The notes: generated from the sequence alone by a model not told the origin. 64,000 nucleotides of DNA from Limivivens sp034101475 (GCA_034101475.1 JAXEJQ010000028.1:5308-69307), one strand, 5' to 3'. Positions 42,210 to 50,648 are shown, counted from the stretch's first letter. Made by a program: numbers and translations.

Positions 42210-44138
42210 TCAGGTCATTACCAGTTTTCCGGTATAGAGCTGATAATATTTGCCGCCGAGCTTCAGCAGCTCCTCGTGTGTGCCGCGTTCGATGATCCGT
42301 CCCTGCTCCAGCACCATGATACAGTCACTGTTGCGTATCGTGGAGAGACGGTGGGCAATGACGAAGGTGGTCCGTCCCCTCATCAGCTTATCCATACCGT
42401 CCTGTACGATCCGCTCGGTACGGGTATCGATGGAGCTGGTTGCCTCATCCAGAATCAGCACCGGAGGATCGGCCACGGCCGCCCGGGCGATGGCCAGAAG
42501 CTGGCGCTGCCCCTGACTTAAATTGGCACCGTCTCCGGTAAGCATAGTCTGATAACCTTGAGGAAGACGGCGGATGAAGCTGTCTGCGTTGGCCAGCTTC
42601 GCAGCTGCGATGACCTCTTCATCGGTGGCGTCCAGTTTGCCGTAGCGGATATTCTCCATGACGGTATTGGTGAACAGATGGGTATCCTGCAGAACAATTC
42701 CCAGAGAACGGCGCAGGTCTGCCTTTTTGATTTTGTTGATATTGATGCCGTCGTAACGGATTTTTCCGTCCTGAATATCGTAGAAACGGTTGATCAGGTT
42801 GGTAATGGTGGTTTTTCCTGCTCCGGTGGAGCCTACAAAGGCAATTTTCTGACCGGGGGTTGCGTAGAGCTTCACGTCATGGAGAACAATTTTCTCCGGT
42901 GTATAGCCGAAATCAACGCCGTCAAAAACCACATCTCCGGTGAGCTCCTGGTAGGTGGTGGTGTTTTCCACCTTGTGGTAGTGCTTCCATGCCCAGAGAC
43001 CGGTGCGCTTTTCACTTTCCACAAGCCGGCCGTTTTCCCTGCGGGCATTGACCAGGGTTACGTATCCCTCGTCTGTCTCCGGCTTCTCATCCAGCAGACG
43101 GAAGATCCGGTCAGCGCCGGCCAGCGCCATGACAACGCTGTTGAGCTGCTGGCTGACCTGGTTGATAGGCATGTTGAAGCTCTTGTTGAAGGTCAGAAAG
43201 CTGGCAAGTCCGCCCAGGGTGAAGCCTCCGATGCCGTTCAGGGCCAGGATGCCGCCCACGATGGCACAGACCACATAGCTGATATTGCCCAGTTGGGCAT
43301 TGATGGGGCCGAGAATATTGGCAAACCCGTTTGCCTTGCGGGCACTGTCATAGAGCTGGTCATTCAGCTTTCGGAAATCCTCACGGCTCTTTTCCTCATG
43401 ACAGAAGACCTTTACAACCTTCTGGCCTTCCATCATTTCTTCGATATAGCCGTTCAGAATACCGATATCCTTCTGCTGCTCTATAAAGAAGTGACCGCTT
43501 AAGCCTGCCACGTTTTTGGTGACGAAAAGCATGATGCAGACCATGACCAGCGTCACCAGGGTCAGGGGGACATTCAGGAAAATCATGCTGGCCAGCACGC
43601 TGACAATGGTAATGATGCTGTTGATAAACTGGGGGATACTCTGGCTGATCATCTGGCGCAGGGTATCGATATCGTTGGTATACATGGACATAATGTCGCC
43701 GTGGGCATGGGTGTCGAAATACCGGATCGGCAGACTTTCCATGTGGGTGAACATGTCATCCCGCAGGTGCTTCAGGGTTCCCTGGCTGACGATGACCATG
43801 ACCCGGGACTGGATATAGGCGGCTGTTACACCGCAGAGATAGAAGAAGCCGACCCTCAGAATCGCATGGGAAAGACCGGAGAAATCCGGATCTGCCTGGC
43901 CGATCAGGGGAAGAATATACTGGTCGATCAGCGTCTGCATGAAAAGGGTTCCCTGTACGCTGGCCAGTACATTGACCAGAATGCAAATGACAGCGATGAT
44001 GCAGTGCGGGGCATAATATCTCAGAATGTATTTCATCATCCGGCGGAAAAGCTTCCCCGGATTCTTCAGCTTGGGACGGGGACCGCGGGCGTGTCCGCCG
44101 GGGCCGCCTTTCAATTCTTTTACTCTCTCTTCTGCCAT
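42210..44138 (-). CDS. ABC exporter subunit B, fused permease and ATPase
   Basis: The 642-residue protein has a glycine-rich N-terminus, six membrane helices (about 45-340) and an ATPase domain with Walker A GSTGAGKTT, signature LSQGQRQL (Q in place of the usual second G) and Walker B LILDEATSSID. It pairs with the next gene as a heterodimeric drug or peptide exporter. The ATG at 44138 starts one base after the partner's stop; an upstream in-frame start at 44195 lies inside the partner gene and is unlikely. Control is probably by the MarR gene that heads the operon. Confidence 0.92.
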   Translation of the reverse strand: MAEERVKELKGGPGGHARGPRPKLKNPGKLFRRMMKYILRYYAPHCIIAVICILVNVLASVQGTLFMQTLIDQYILPLIGQADPDFSGLSHAILRVGFFYLCGVTAAYIQSRVMVIVSQGTLKHLRDDMFTHMESLPIRYFDTHAHGDIMSMYTNDIDTLRQMISQSIPQFINSIITIVSVLASMIFLNVPLTLVTLVMVCIMLFVTKNVAGLSGHFFIEQQKDIGILNGYIEEMMEGQKVVKVFCHEEKSREDFRKLNDQLYDSARKANGFANILGPINAQLGNISYVVCAIVGGILALNGIGGFTLGGLASFLTFNKSFNMPINQVSQQLNSVVMALAGADRIFRLLDEKPETDEGYVTLVNARRENGRLVESEKRTGLWAWKHYHKVENTTTYQELTGDVVFDGVDFGYTPEKIVLHDVKLYATPGQKIAFVGSTGAGKTTITNLINRFYDIQDGKIRYDGININKIKKADLRRSLGIVLQDTHLFTNTVMENIRYGKLDATDEEVIAAAKLANADSFIRRLPQGYQTMLTGDGANLSQGQRQLLAIARAAVADPPVLILDEATSSIDTRTERIVQDGMDKLMRGRTTFVIAHRLSTIRNSDCIMVLEQGRIIERGTHEELLKLGGKYYQLYTGKLVMT

Positions 44139-44139
44139 G

Positions 44140-45885
44140 TTATTCACCGTCCTTTTCAAGAGCCTTTTTGTTATAGGTCTGGGATTCATAGACATCCCGG
44201 TAAATTGCGTTTGTCCTCAGCAGCTCTTCATGGGTGCCGAAGCCGTTTACTTTGCCGTCCTCCATCACGATGATATGGTCGGCATGCTCCACGCTGGTGA
44301 TTCGCTGGGCGATGATCAGCTTGGTGGTATCCGGAATCTCTTCGGCGAAGGCTTTGCGGATTTTGCTGTCAGTGGCGGTGTCCACAGCGCTGGTGGAGTC
44401 ATCCAGAATCAGAATTTTGGGCTTCTTCAGCAGGGCTCTGGCAATGCAGAGACGCTGCTTCTGACCGCCGGAAACATTGCTTCCGCCCTGTTCAATGTGG
44501 GTGTTGTAGCCCTCCGGGAAATGTTCAATGAATTCGTCGGCGCAGGCCAGGCGGCAGGCGCGGATACATTCTTCCTCTGTGGCATTTTCATCACCCCAGC
44601 GGAGGTTATCCAGAATCGTTCCGGAAAACAGGACATTTTTCTGGAGAACCACGGAAACCTGGTTCCGGAGGGTTTCAAGATCGTAGCTGCGCACGTCCTT
44701 GCCGCCCACATAAACGGCTCCTTCCGTGACATCGTACAGACGGCTGATCAGATTAACGAGACTGGATTTGGCGCTTCCGGTGCCGCCGATGATTCCGATG
44801 GTTTCACCGGCTTTAATATCCAGACTGATATGGGAGAGTACCGGTGCTTCACTGTCCTTGCGGTAGGCAAAGCTGACATCCTGGAAACGGATGCTTCCGT
44901 CCGGAATCTCGAAATCCGGATGCTCCGGATTTATCAGATCGGCTTTCTCATTCAGAACTTCGGTGATACGCTGCGCGCTGGCCATACTCATGGTGACCAT
45001 AACGAAGATCATGGAAAGCATCATCAGGCTCATGAGGATGTTCATGCAGTAGGTCAGAAGGCTCATAAGCTGGCCGGTGGTGAGGGATTCGACCACGATC
45101 ATTTTCGCGCCCATCCAGCTGATGCCCAGAATACAGCTGTAGACGGTAAGCTGCATCAGCGGGTTGTTCAGGGTCAGGATTTTTTCTGCCTTCACGAACA
45201 TTTTGTAAACGTTGTCGCTGGCTCTGGTAAAGCGTTCTTTCTCGTAATCTTCCCGGACATAAGCCTTTACCACGCGGATGGCTGATACGTTTTCCTGGAC
45301 GCTGGCGTTCAGGTCATCGTATTTCCGGAAGACCTGATTGAAATACCTGGTGGTGCGGCTCATGATCAGAAACAGACAGACGCCCAGGAAGAGCACTGCC
45401 ACAAGGTAAATGCTGGCCAGCCGTGCGTTGATGCTGAATGCCATGCACATGGCAAAAATCAGGCTGGACGGAGCCCGGGTGAACATCCGCAGAATCATCT
45501 GATAGGCGTTCTGGAGGTTGGTCACATCTGTGGTCAGACGGGTGACCAGTCCGGCGGTACTGTACTTGTCAATGTTGGAAAAGGAAAAAGTCTGGATGTT
45601 GTCAAACATGGCCTGACGCAGATTCCTGGCGAAACCGGCAGAGGCGCTGGCTCCGAATTTTCCGCCCAGAACACCCCAGAGAAGGCTTAAGGCGGCAATC
45701 AGTACCATAAGAGCACCCATCCGGTAAATATGGCCGATATTTCCGGCCTCGACTCCATTGTCAATGATGGAGGCCATCATCAGGGGGATAATGGTTTCCA
45801 TGATGACCTCCAGCACCATGAAAACAGGGGTAAGTATGGAGTCCCGTTTGAATTCTTTAACTTGTGCACCGAGTGTTTTTAGCAT
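44140..45885 (-). CDS. ABC exporter subunit A, fused permease and ATPase
   Basis: The 581-residue half-transporter begins MLKTLGAQVKEFKRDSILTP and has six helices, then an ATPase domain with Walker A GGTGSAKSS, signature VSGGQKQR and Walker B ILILDDSTSAVD. The Walker B motif ends DD-S rather than DE-A, meaning the catalytic glutamate is replaced by aspartate. This is typical of the degenerate site in heterodimeric exporters such as TM287/288, and supports pairing with the downstream gene, whose motif has the glutamate. Confidence 0.92.
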   Translation of the reverse strand: MLKTLGAQVKEFKRDSILTPVFMVLEVIMETIIPLMMASIIDNGVEAGNIGHIYRMGALMVLIAALSLLWGVLGGKFGASASAGFARNLRQAMFDNIQTFSFSNIDKYSTAGLVTRLTTDVTNLQNAYQMILRMFTRAPSSLIFAMCMAFSINARLASIYLVAVLFLGVCLFLIMSRTTRYFNQVFRKYDDLNASVQENVSAIRVVKAYVREDYEKERFTRASDNVYKMFVKAEKILTLNNPLMQLTVYSCILGISWMGAKMIVVESLTTGQLMSLLTYCMNILMSLMMLSMIFVMVTMSMASAQRITEVLNEKADLINPEHPDFEIPDGSIRFQDVSFAYRKDSEAPVLSHISLDIKAGETIGIIGGTGSAKSSLVNLISRLYDVTEGAVYVGGKDVRSYDLETLRNQVSVVLQKNVLFSGTILDNLRWGDENATEEECIRACRLACADEFIEHFPEGYNTHIEQGGSNVSGGQKQRLCIARALLKKPKILILDDSTSAVDTATDSKIRKAFAEEIPDTTKLIIAQRITSVEHADHIIVMEDGKVNGFGTHEELLRTNAIYRDVYESQTYNKKALEKDGE

Positions 45886-45907
45886 ATGGATCTCCTTTAT
45901 TTCTGTA

Positions 45908-46342
45908 CTATTCTACATTTTTCCGGAGCTTTTCGATGATCGTGTAAAAGGTCTCCAGCTCCTCCGGGGTAATGCCCCGGGTCAGTTCTGCCTCCACAGT
46001 TGCAAAGTCGTGGAGGGTTTTCTGGTGGATGTCAATCCCCTTCGGGGTGAGCACCAGCTTTTTCAGACGGGCGTCGTTCGGAACGGATTCCCGACGCAGA
46101 TACCCTTTTTTCTCCATAAGCTTGATGATACCGGTAACGGTGGAGCGGGCGATGGAGAATTCGGCTTCAATGTCACGCTGAAAAATGTCCCGGTCCGGAT
46201 TATCGCAGAGATAACCGATAATCCAGCCGTTCATCAGGGTCAGGTTGTCAATGCCAAGGGACGCGCCATAGGCGAGCAGGCGGCGGTTGATCATATTGTC
46301 CAGAGAATGAACGACAAATCCGACGGTTCTTTTTGGTTTCAT
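45908..46342 (-). CDS. MarR-family transcriptional regulator
   Basis: The 144-residue protein has the winged helix of MarR regulators: FQRDIEAEFSIARSTVTGIIKLMEKKGYLRRESVPNDARLKKLVLT covers the recognition helix and the wing. The ATG at 46342 has GGAGGTG just upstream; the GTG at 46348 is part of it. It heads an operon with the two ABC exporter genes. A palindrome touching its promoter suggests it represses itself and the exporter until a drug-like ligand binds. Confidence 0.92.
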   Translation of the reverse strand: MKPKRTVGFVVHSLDNMINRRLLAYGASLGIDNLTLMNGWIIGYLCDNPDRDIFQRDIEAEFSIARSTVTGIIKLMEKKGYLRRESVPNDARLKKLVLTPKGIDIHQKTLHDFATVEAELTRGITPEELETFYTIIEKLRKNVE

Positions 46343-46385
46343 GTGCACCTCCTTTTGCCTGGCGGCAAAATGTTAGCCACCGAAC

Positions 46386-46401
46386 TGTTAGTCAACTAAC
46401 A
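46386..46401. promoter_or_regulatory. Probable MarR operator
   Basis: TGTTAGT (46386-46392) and ACTAACA (46395-46401) form a perfect 7-bp inverted repeat with a 2-base centre. It abuts the -10 box of the MarR promoter. A further half site (TGTTAGC) lies near 46369. Confidence 0.7.
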
Positions 46402-46429
46402 TTTTAAAAGATTAAAATCTTATTGTCAA
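46401..46429 (-). promoter_or_regulatory. Sigma-A promoter of the MarR-ABC operon
   Basis: On the minus strand, a perfect TTGACA (46429-46424) and TAAAAT (46406-46401) are exactly 17 bases apart. Confidence 0.85.
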
Positions 46430-46439
46430 CAGAAAATTA

Positions 46440-47324
46440 TCAGCTGTGTCGGAAGAATTTGATAAACAGAGGATATCCAGCCAGAATCCACAGAACCAGA
46501 AGGGCATTCTGAAGGATTTCTCCGGGAATTGTTTCCCCAAGGACCGCCTTGAACAGAAGCTTCAGAAGGAGGGTGGCAGTCAGGCCGCAGACTGCTTTTT
46601 TTATCTGGAAGCTCAGGCTGCCCTCTACGGAAAAACGGATATGGCACCGTTCCAGATACCAGCCAAGGGCAAAGCCGAGGCCGGCGCCGGCCGCCTTGCA
46701 GCAGTCCAGTGCGTAGATTTCTTCGATGACCTGACGGTGCAGCAGGATCCGGGCATAGAGAATGGTCGCGGCGGAACAGGCGGCCAGGATCAGGGCAAGG
46801 AGGCCGTTCAGCCTTTTGCTGTCAGACAGGTGATTCATAAGAAGATTAACAAAAACGGACATCGCGACAGCCAGAAAAATGGCTGTGCAGACATCCTTTG
46901 GCGTGTGGACGCCCAGATACATCCGGGAAAAGCCAACCAACAGAAAGCAGAAGACAAACAGGACTTTCAGTCCCCGTTTTTTTACATACAGCGCAAGGGT
47001 TGAAAAAAGAGCGGCGGCACTCTGGGTATGGCCGCTGGGAAAAGAATAGCCTGTGGCGGCTGGAACAGCGGAGGCCACCGGCTTAAAATCCGGATCCAGA
47101 ATCCAGGGACGATCTACCCGGAAGGTAATTTTCAGGTTCTGCAGCAGGAGGCCGGAGCCGAAAAATGACAGGCCGATCTGATAGGCCAGACGCTTGTTGA
47201 CACACCAGAAAAGAATGCAGAGAATCAGGACAATCGGAATGTCCTGCCCCAGATAGGTACAGAGCTGGAAAAAAGCATCCAGTACAGGATTGCGGATGCC
47301 CTCCAGAAAATACAGAAAATTCAT
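46440..47324 (-). CDS. PAP2-family membrane phosphatase
   Basis: The 294-residue protein has seven to eight membrane segments and the three phosphatase motifs: KITFRVDRP (about residues 65-73), PSGH (about 96-99) and SRMYLGVHTPKD (about 132-143), all with their catalytic residues. Such enzymes remove phosphate from lipid phosphates such as phosphatidate or undecaprenyl pyrophosphate at the outer membrane face. The exact substrate is not known. The gene stands alone and its stop lies right behind the MarR promoter. Confidence 0.92.
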   Translation of the reverse strand: MNFLYFLEGIRNPVLDAFFQLCTYLGQDIPIVLILCILFWCVNKRLAYQIGLSFFGSGLLLQNLKITFRVDRPWILDPDFKPVASAVPAATGYSFPSGHTQSAAALFSTLALYVKKRGLKVLFVFCFLLVGFSRMYLGVHTPKDVCTAIFLAVAMSVFVNLLMNHLSDSKRLNGLLALILAACSAATILYARILLHRQVIEEIYALDCCKAAGAGLGFALGWYLERCHIRFSVEGSLSFQIKKAVCGLTATLLLKLLFKAVLGETIPGEILQNALLVLWILAGYPLFIKFFRHS

Positions 47325-47354
47325 AAATCATACCAGTCCTTTTTAAATGAATTG

Positions 47355-47562
47355 AGGTAACTGTTCAGAACAGGCCGATGATGCCAGGATCACAAGAGGC
47401 TATACGGATTGTTCCGTGCTTCGCACTCCCACAATCCTGCCCAATATTCGGATATCGTGGGACATTCGTCCCACTTTTATCCTCATACTGGGGCGGGTCA
47501 ATCAGTCATAGAACCACTTATGCGCAAGCGCACCGTGGTTTATGACTTTTGACCCTGGCATC
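47355..47562 (+). repeat. Composite intergenic repeat with R2 module and long hairpin
   Basis: The element is bounded by GATGCCAGG (47380-47388) and its inverse CCTGGCATC (47554-47562). Inside are the R2 module (47402-47441), a stretch (47442-47490) repeated in reverse at 49722-49780, and a hairpin of about 20 pairs with small bulges (47496-47518 with 47535-47555) whose loop contains GCGCAAGCGC. It fills the 318-base gap between the PAP2 and germination genes. Confidence 0.75.
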
Positions 47563-47576
47563 TTTTTATTATTGTA

Positions 47577-47606
47577 ACATAGTTTACGCATTTTGCGGAG
47601 ATACTA
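47577..47606 (+). promoter_or_regulatory. Possible sigma-G (forespore) promoter before the germination gene
   Basis: ACATA (47577-47581) and GATACTA (47600-47606) are 18 bases apart. Compared with the Bacillus sigma-G pattern (GHATR, 18 bases, CATnHTA), ten of twelve positions agree, both misses being the first base of a box. Confidence 0.4.
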
Positions 47607-47642
47607 TTTCGGAAAAGAAAAACATGAGCGGAGAGAAAAGAT

Positions 47643-49073
47643 ATGGACGAAAAGAAAATCTCGGAAAGCCTCCGGGTAAATCAGGCCCTGCTGGATCAGA
47701 TTCTGGACACGGAACATAATTTTGACCTTATTTTTCGACCGGCAAGAGTGGCAGAACGGGAAGCCGGGTTCTATTTTATTGACGGTTTTGTGAAGGATGA
47801 CATTATGGAAAAGCTTTTGGAGTTTTTCTATTCCCTGACGCCGGAGGATCTGCCGGAGGACAGCAGCGAGCTGTCCTGGGACGCATTACCCTATGTGGAA
47901 GTGGATCTCCTGGAAAAAACTGATCAGATTGTGGATGCGGTGCTGTCCGGAACAGTGTGCATGTTTATTGATGGATTTTCCAGGTGTTTTGCCATTGACT
48001 GCCGGACTTATCCGGCAAGAAGTGTGGAGGAGCCGGAAAAGGACAAGGTTCTCCGGGGATCCAGGGACGGTTTTGTGGAAACGGTGATCTGCAATACGGC
48101 ACTGATTCGCCGCAGAATCCGCAGGCCGGAGCTTTCCATGGAGATTCTGCGGGCGGGAGAGGCATCCAAAACGGACATTGTTCTCTGCTGTATGAAGGAC
48201 CGTGTGGACCAGAAGCTGCTGGATACTGTCCGGGAACGGATCCGCAATGTAAAGGTTGATGCTCTGACCATGAACCAGGAGAGCCTGGCGGAATGCATTT
48301 ACCGGGGAAAATGGTATAATCCTTTTCCGAAATTCAAGTACACGGAGCGGCCGGACGCAGCGGCAGCAGGCATCCTGGAGGGGAAAATTGCTGTTCTGGT
48401 GGACAATTCTCCTGCAGCGCTGATGCTTCCGGCAACGCTGTTTGATATTATGGAGGAAGCGGATGATTTTTATTTCCCGCCTGTCACCGGAACCTATCTG
48501 CGGTTCAGCCGTTTTCTGATCGGGCTGCTGGCCCTGTTTCTGACACCGGTCTGGCTGCTGCTCATGCAGAATCCCCGGTGGATTCCGGCAGCACTGGAAT
48601 TCATCAAGGTTCAGGATACGGTGAATGTGCCTCTGATTCTTCAGCTTCTGATCCTGGAGCTGGCCATTGACGGGATGAAGCTTGCAGCTATCAATACGCC
48701 TTCTATGCTGACCACGCCCCTGAGTGTGATTGCAGCGCTGGTCATCGGGGACTTTGCGGCCCAGTCGGGCTGGTTTAACGCGGAAACCATGCTGTATATG
48801 GCCTTTGTGGCCATTGCAAACTATATGCAGGCAAGTTATGAACTGGGCTATGCTTTTAAATTTATGCGGATTCTGCTCCTGCTTCTGACCTGGGCATTTG
48901 ATTTCTGGGGATTTCTCGCCGGAACAGCGTTGATCGGCATTATCATGCTGACCAATAAAACGATTTCCGGGGAAAGCTATTTATATCCGCTGATTCCCTT
49001 TGACGGACCTCAGCTTGCGCGAAGACTGTTTCGCAGGCGGATTTCCTGTGATTATCCGGAGCAGAAGAGATGA
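47643..49073 (+). CDS. Spore germination protein, GerA family (GerAA/SpoVAF-like)
   Basis: The 476-residue protein has the GerA A-subunit layout: a soluble N-terminal half with KTDIVLCCMKDRVDQKLLD and YTERPDAAAAGILEGKIAVLVDNSP (about 235-260), then about five membrane helices with FFxP-type PPVTGTYLRFSRF and AINTPSMLTTPLSVIAALVIGDFA. These proteins sit in the inner spore membrane and respond to nutrients or help release dipicolinate. No B or C subunit is adjacent, so it is an orphan A subunit, perhaps nearer SpoVAF. It implies a sporulating host. Confidence 0.9.
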   Translation: MDEKKISESLRVNQALLDQILDTEHNFDLIFRPARVAEREAGFYFIDGFVKDDIMEKLLEFFYSLTPEDLPEDSSELSWDALPYVEVDLLEKTDQIVDAVLSGTVCMFIDGFSRCFAIDCRTYPARSVEEPEKDKVLRGSRDGFVETVICNTALIRRRIRRPELSMEILRAGEASKTDIVLCCMKDRVDQKLLDTVRERIRNVKVDALTMNQESLAECIYRGKWYNPFPKFKYTERPDAAAAGILEGKIAVLVDNSPAALMLPATLFDIMEEADDFYFPPVTGTYLRFSRFLIGLLALFLTPVWLLLMQNPRWIPAALEFIKVQDTVNVPLILQLLILELAIDGMKLAAINTPSMLTTPLSVIAALVIGDFAAQSGWFNAETMLYMAFVAIANYMQASYELGYAFKFMRILLLLLTWAFDFWGFLAGTALIGIIMLTNKTISGESYLYPLIPFDGPQLARRLFRRRISCDYPEQKR

Positions 49074-49098
49074 TTCCAGAAAATTCTATGAAAGGATG

Positions 49099-49128
49099 GA
49101 ATAAAAAAATCTGCTTTCGCGCATAGTA
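49099..49128 (+). promoter_or_regulatory. Probable sigma-G (forespore) promoter before the lipoprotein gene
   Basis: GAATA (49099-49103) and CATAGTA (49122-49128) are exactly 18 bases apart, eleven of twelve positions fitting the Bacillus sigma-G pattern. The lipoprotein ATG lies about 50 bases downstream. Confidence 0.55.
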
Positions 49129-49179
49129 TTAACGAGGACAACACTCATATGAAAAATTCAGAGGCAAAGGAGAGTAATC

Positions 49180-49584
49180 ATGAGACAGTGGAAATCAGGA
49201 ATTCTGGTATTAATGATGTGTGTATGCATGCTGGCCCTGACCGGATGCCGGACCAACAAAAACGGAACAGCCACGACAGAAAACGCGGCAGCCGGCAATA
49301 ATCAGACCGCCGGAACCGAAAAGAATACCACAGGGAATAATGCAGCAGGAAACAACGCGGCAGGAACCGCGGAGACAAACCTGACAAACGGGAATGGCAC
49401 GACAAAGCAGAACGGCAGCACCGTGGACAATAACGGAAATGTCAACGGAGCAACAGACGGAACCGTCCGGGAAAGTGAGGGCCTGGTTGATGAACTGGGA
49501 AATGACATCCGAAACGGGGTGGACAACATGGCGGATGATCTGCGGGACGGTACCGGGAAAGTGACTGAAGAGACAAACCGGTAA
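49180..49584 (+). CDS. Small Asn/Thr/Gly-rich lipoprotein
   Basis: The 134-residue product has a lipoprotein signal ending in the lipobox LTGC (cysteine at residue 23). A low-complexity Asn/Thr/Gly/Ala stretch follows (about 25-95), then an acidic, amphipathic tail (LVDELGNDIRNGVDNMADDL). I do not recognise a named family with certainty. The arrangement recalls sporulation lipoproteins of the YhcN/YlaJ type, and the sigma-G-like promoter and the germination gene upstream fit that, but this is inference. AAAGGAGAG precedes the ATG. Confidence 0.75.
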   Translation: MRQWKSGILVLMMCVCMLALTGCRTNKNGTATTENAAAGNNQTAGTEKNTTGNNAAGNNAAGTAETNLTNGNGTTKQNGSTVDNNGNVNGATDGTVRESEGLVDELGNDIRNGVDNMADDLRDGTGKVTEETNR

Positions 49585-49627
49585 ACAGCGGTTCGGGCGG
49601 AAACACTTGCACGATACCGGGTTTTTC

Positions 49628-49700
49628 ATTATAATGAGCCAGGGGACGAATGGACATGAAAATCCGTGCCTGCATGGATTTTCATGTCCATGGGATCCGC
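49628..49700 (-). repeat. Intergenic hairpin repeat R1, copy C (reversed)
   Basis: ATGGACATGAAAATCC (49650-49665) pairs perfectly with 49676-49691, a 16-bp stem with a 10-base loop. Read on the minus strand, its flanks (CGGATCCC before and GTCCCCTGGCTCATTATAAT after) match copies A and B. Confidence 0.8.
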
Positions 49701-49792
49701 AGGCCCATTTGTAAGGTGGCTCATGAGGATAAAAGTGGGACGCATGTCCTGCGATATCCGAATATTGGGCAGGAGTGTGGGAGTGTGAACCA
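49701..49792 (-). repeat. Intergenic repeat sharing sequence with the 47355 element
   Basis: On the minus strand this reads CACTCCCACACTCCTGCCCA then ATATTCGGATATCG and GTCCCACTTTTATCCTCATG, matching 47424-47490 at nearly every position. An R3-like ATGAGCC...ACAAATGGGCC segment then leads into R1 copy C. The hisA gene begins 39 bases beyond. Confidence 0.7.
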
Positions 49793-49830
49793 CACACCGG
49801 CCGTTTACACGGAGAAAGGGGGATGAAACG

Positions 49831-50610
49831 GTGAAATTTCGCCCGTGCATTGATATACATAACGGAAAGGTAAAACAGATTGTAGGCGGAAGCCTGCGGG
49901 ATGAGCGGGATACGGCATCTGAAAATTTTGTCTCTGAGCAGGATGCCGCCTGGTATGCCGGCTTTTATAAAAAGGATCAGATAAAGGGAGGCCATGTGAT
50001 TCTTCTCAACGGGGCAGATTCTCCGTATTTTGAGGCCACCAGAAACCAGGCGCTGGAAGCGCTGCGGGCCTACCCTGGGGGACTACAGCTGGGCGGCGGT
50101 GTCAATGATGAAAATGCGGAAGGCTATCTGGATGCAGGAGCTTCTCACGTGATCGTCACAAGCTTCGTATTTCGGAACGGGCACTTCAGCCGGGAGAATC
50201 TGGAACGGATGGTACGTGCTGTGGGAAAAGAGAAACTGGTTCTGGATCTGAGCTGTCGGAAAAAAGAAGGAGCGTATTATATTGTCACTGACCGCTGGCA
50301 GAACTTTACGGATGTGGTTCTGACTCCGGAGGTTCTGGATGAGCTGGCCGGAAGCTGCGATGAATTTCTGATTCATGCGGTGGATGTGGAGGGCAGAGCC
50401 TCCGGCATTGAGCAGGATCTTGCGGCCATGCTGGGAAGCTGGCATAAAATTCCGGTAACCTATGCCGGGGGTGTGGGAAGCTATGAAGACCTGGAAATAC
50501 TGAAACACCTGGGCGGGGGGTATCTGGACGTTACGGTGGGAAGCGCGCTGGATCTGTTTGGGGGAAACCTGTCTTATCGGAAAATCCTGGAAGCGTTTCC
50601 TCAGAAATGA
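49831..50610 (+). CDS. hisA: ProFAR isomerase HisA, eukaryote-like type
   Basis: The 259-residue TIM-barrel enzyme isomerises ProFAR to PRFAR in histidine synthesis. It begins KFRPCIDIHNGKVKQIVGGS and contains APGGLQ-type YPGGLQLGGGVNDENA, VIVTSFVF, LVLDLSCRKK, CDEFLIHAVDVEG and GGGYLDVTVGSALDLFGG. These blocks match the fungal and plant HIS6 form far better than the usual bacterial HisA (IPAIDLxxGKxVRL). The start is a GTG with AAAGGGGGA upstream. It stands alone; of the other his genes only hisC (23807) is in the window. Confidence 0.88.
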   Translation: MKFRPCIDIHNGKVKQIVGGSLRDERDTASENFVSEQDAAWYAGFYKKDQIKGGHVILLNGADSPYFEATRNQALEALRAYPGGLQLGGGVNDENAEGYLDAGASHVIVTSFVFRNGHFSRENLERMVRAVGKEKLVLDLSCRKKEGAYYIVTDRWQNFTDVVLTPEVLDELAGSCDEFLIHAVDVEGRASGIEQDLAAMLGSWHKIPVTYAGGVGSYEDLEILKHLGGGYLDVTVGSALDLFGGNLSYRKILEAFPQK

Positions 50611-50648
50611 CCGTTGCCATGCGTTTTTCTTTTCAAATGAGAAAAATG

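Noticed and set aside
42558..43502. Plus-strand frames opposite the ABC exporter genes, also at 44026-45285
   Set aside because: They mirror the two ABC genes, which have all ATPase motifs on the other strand.
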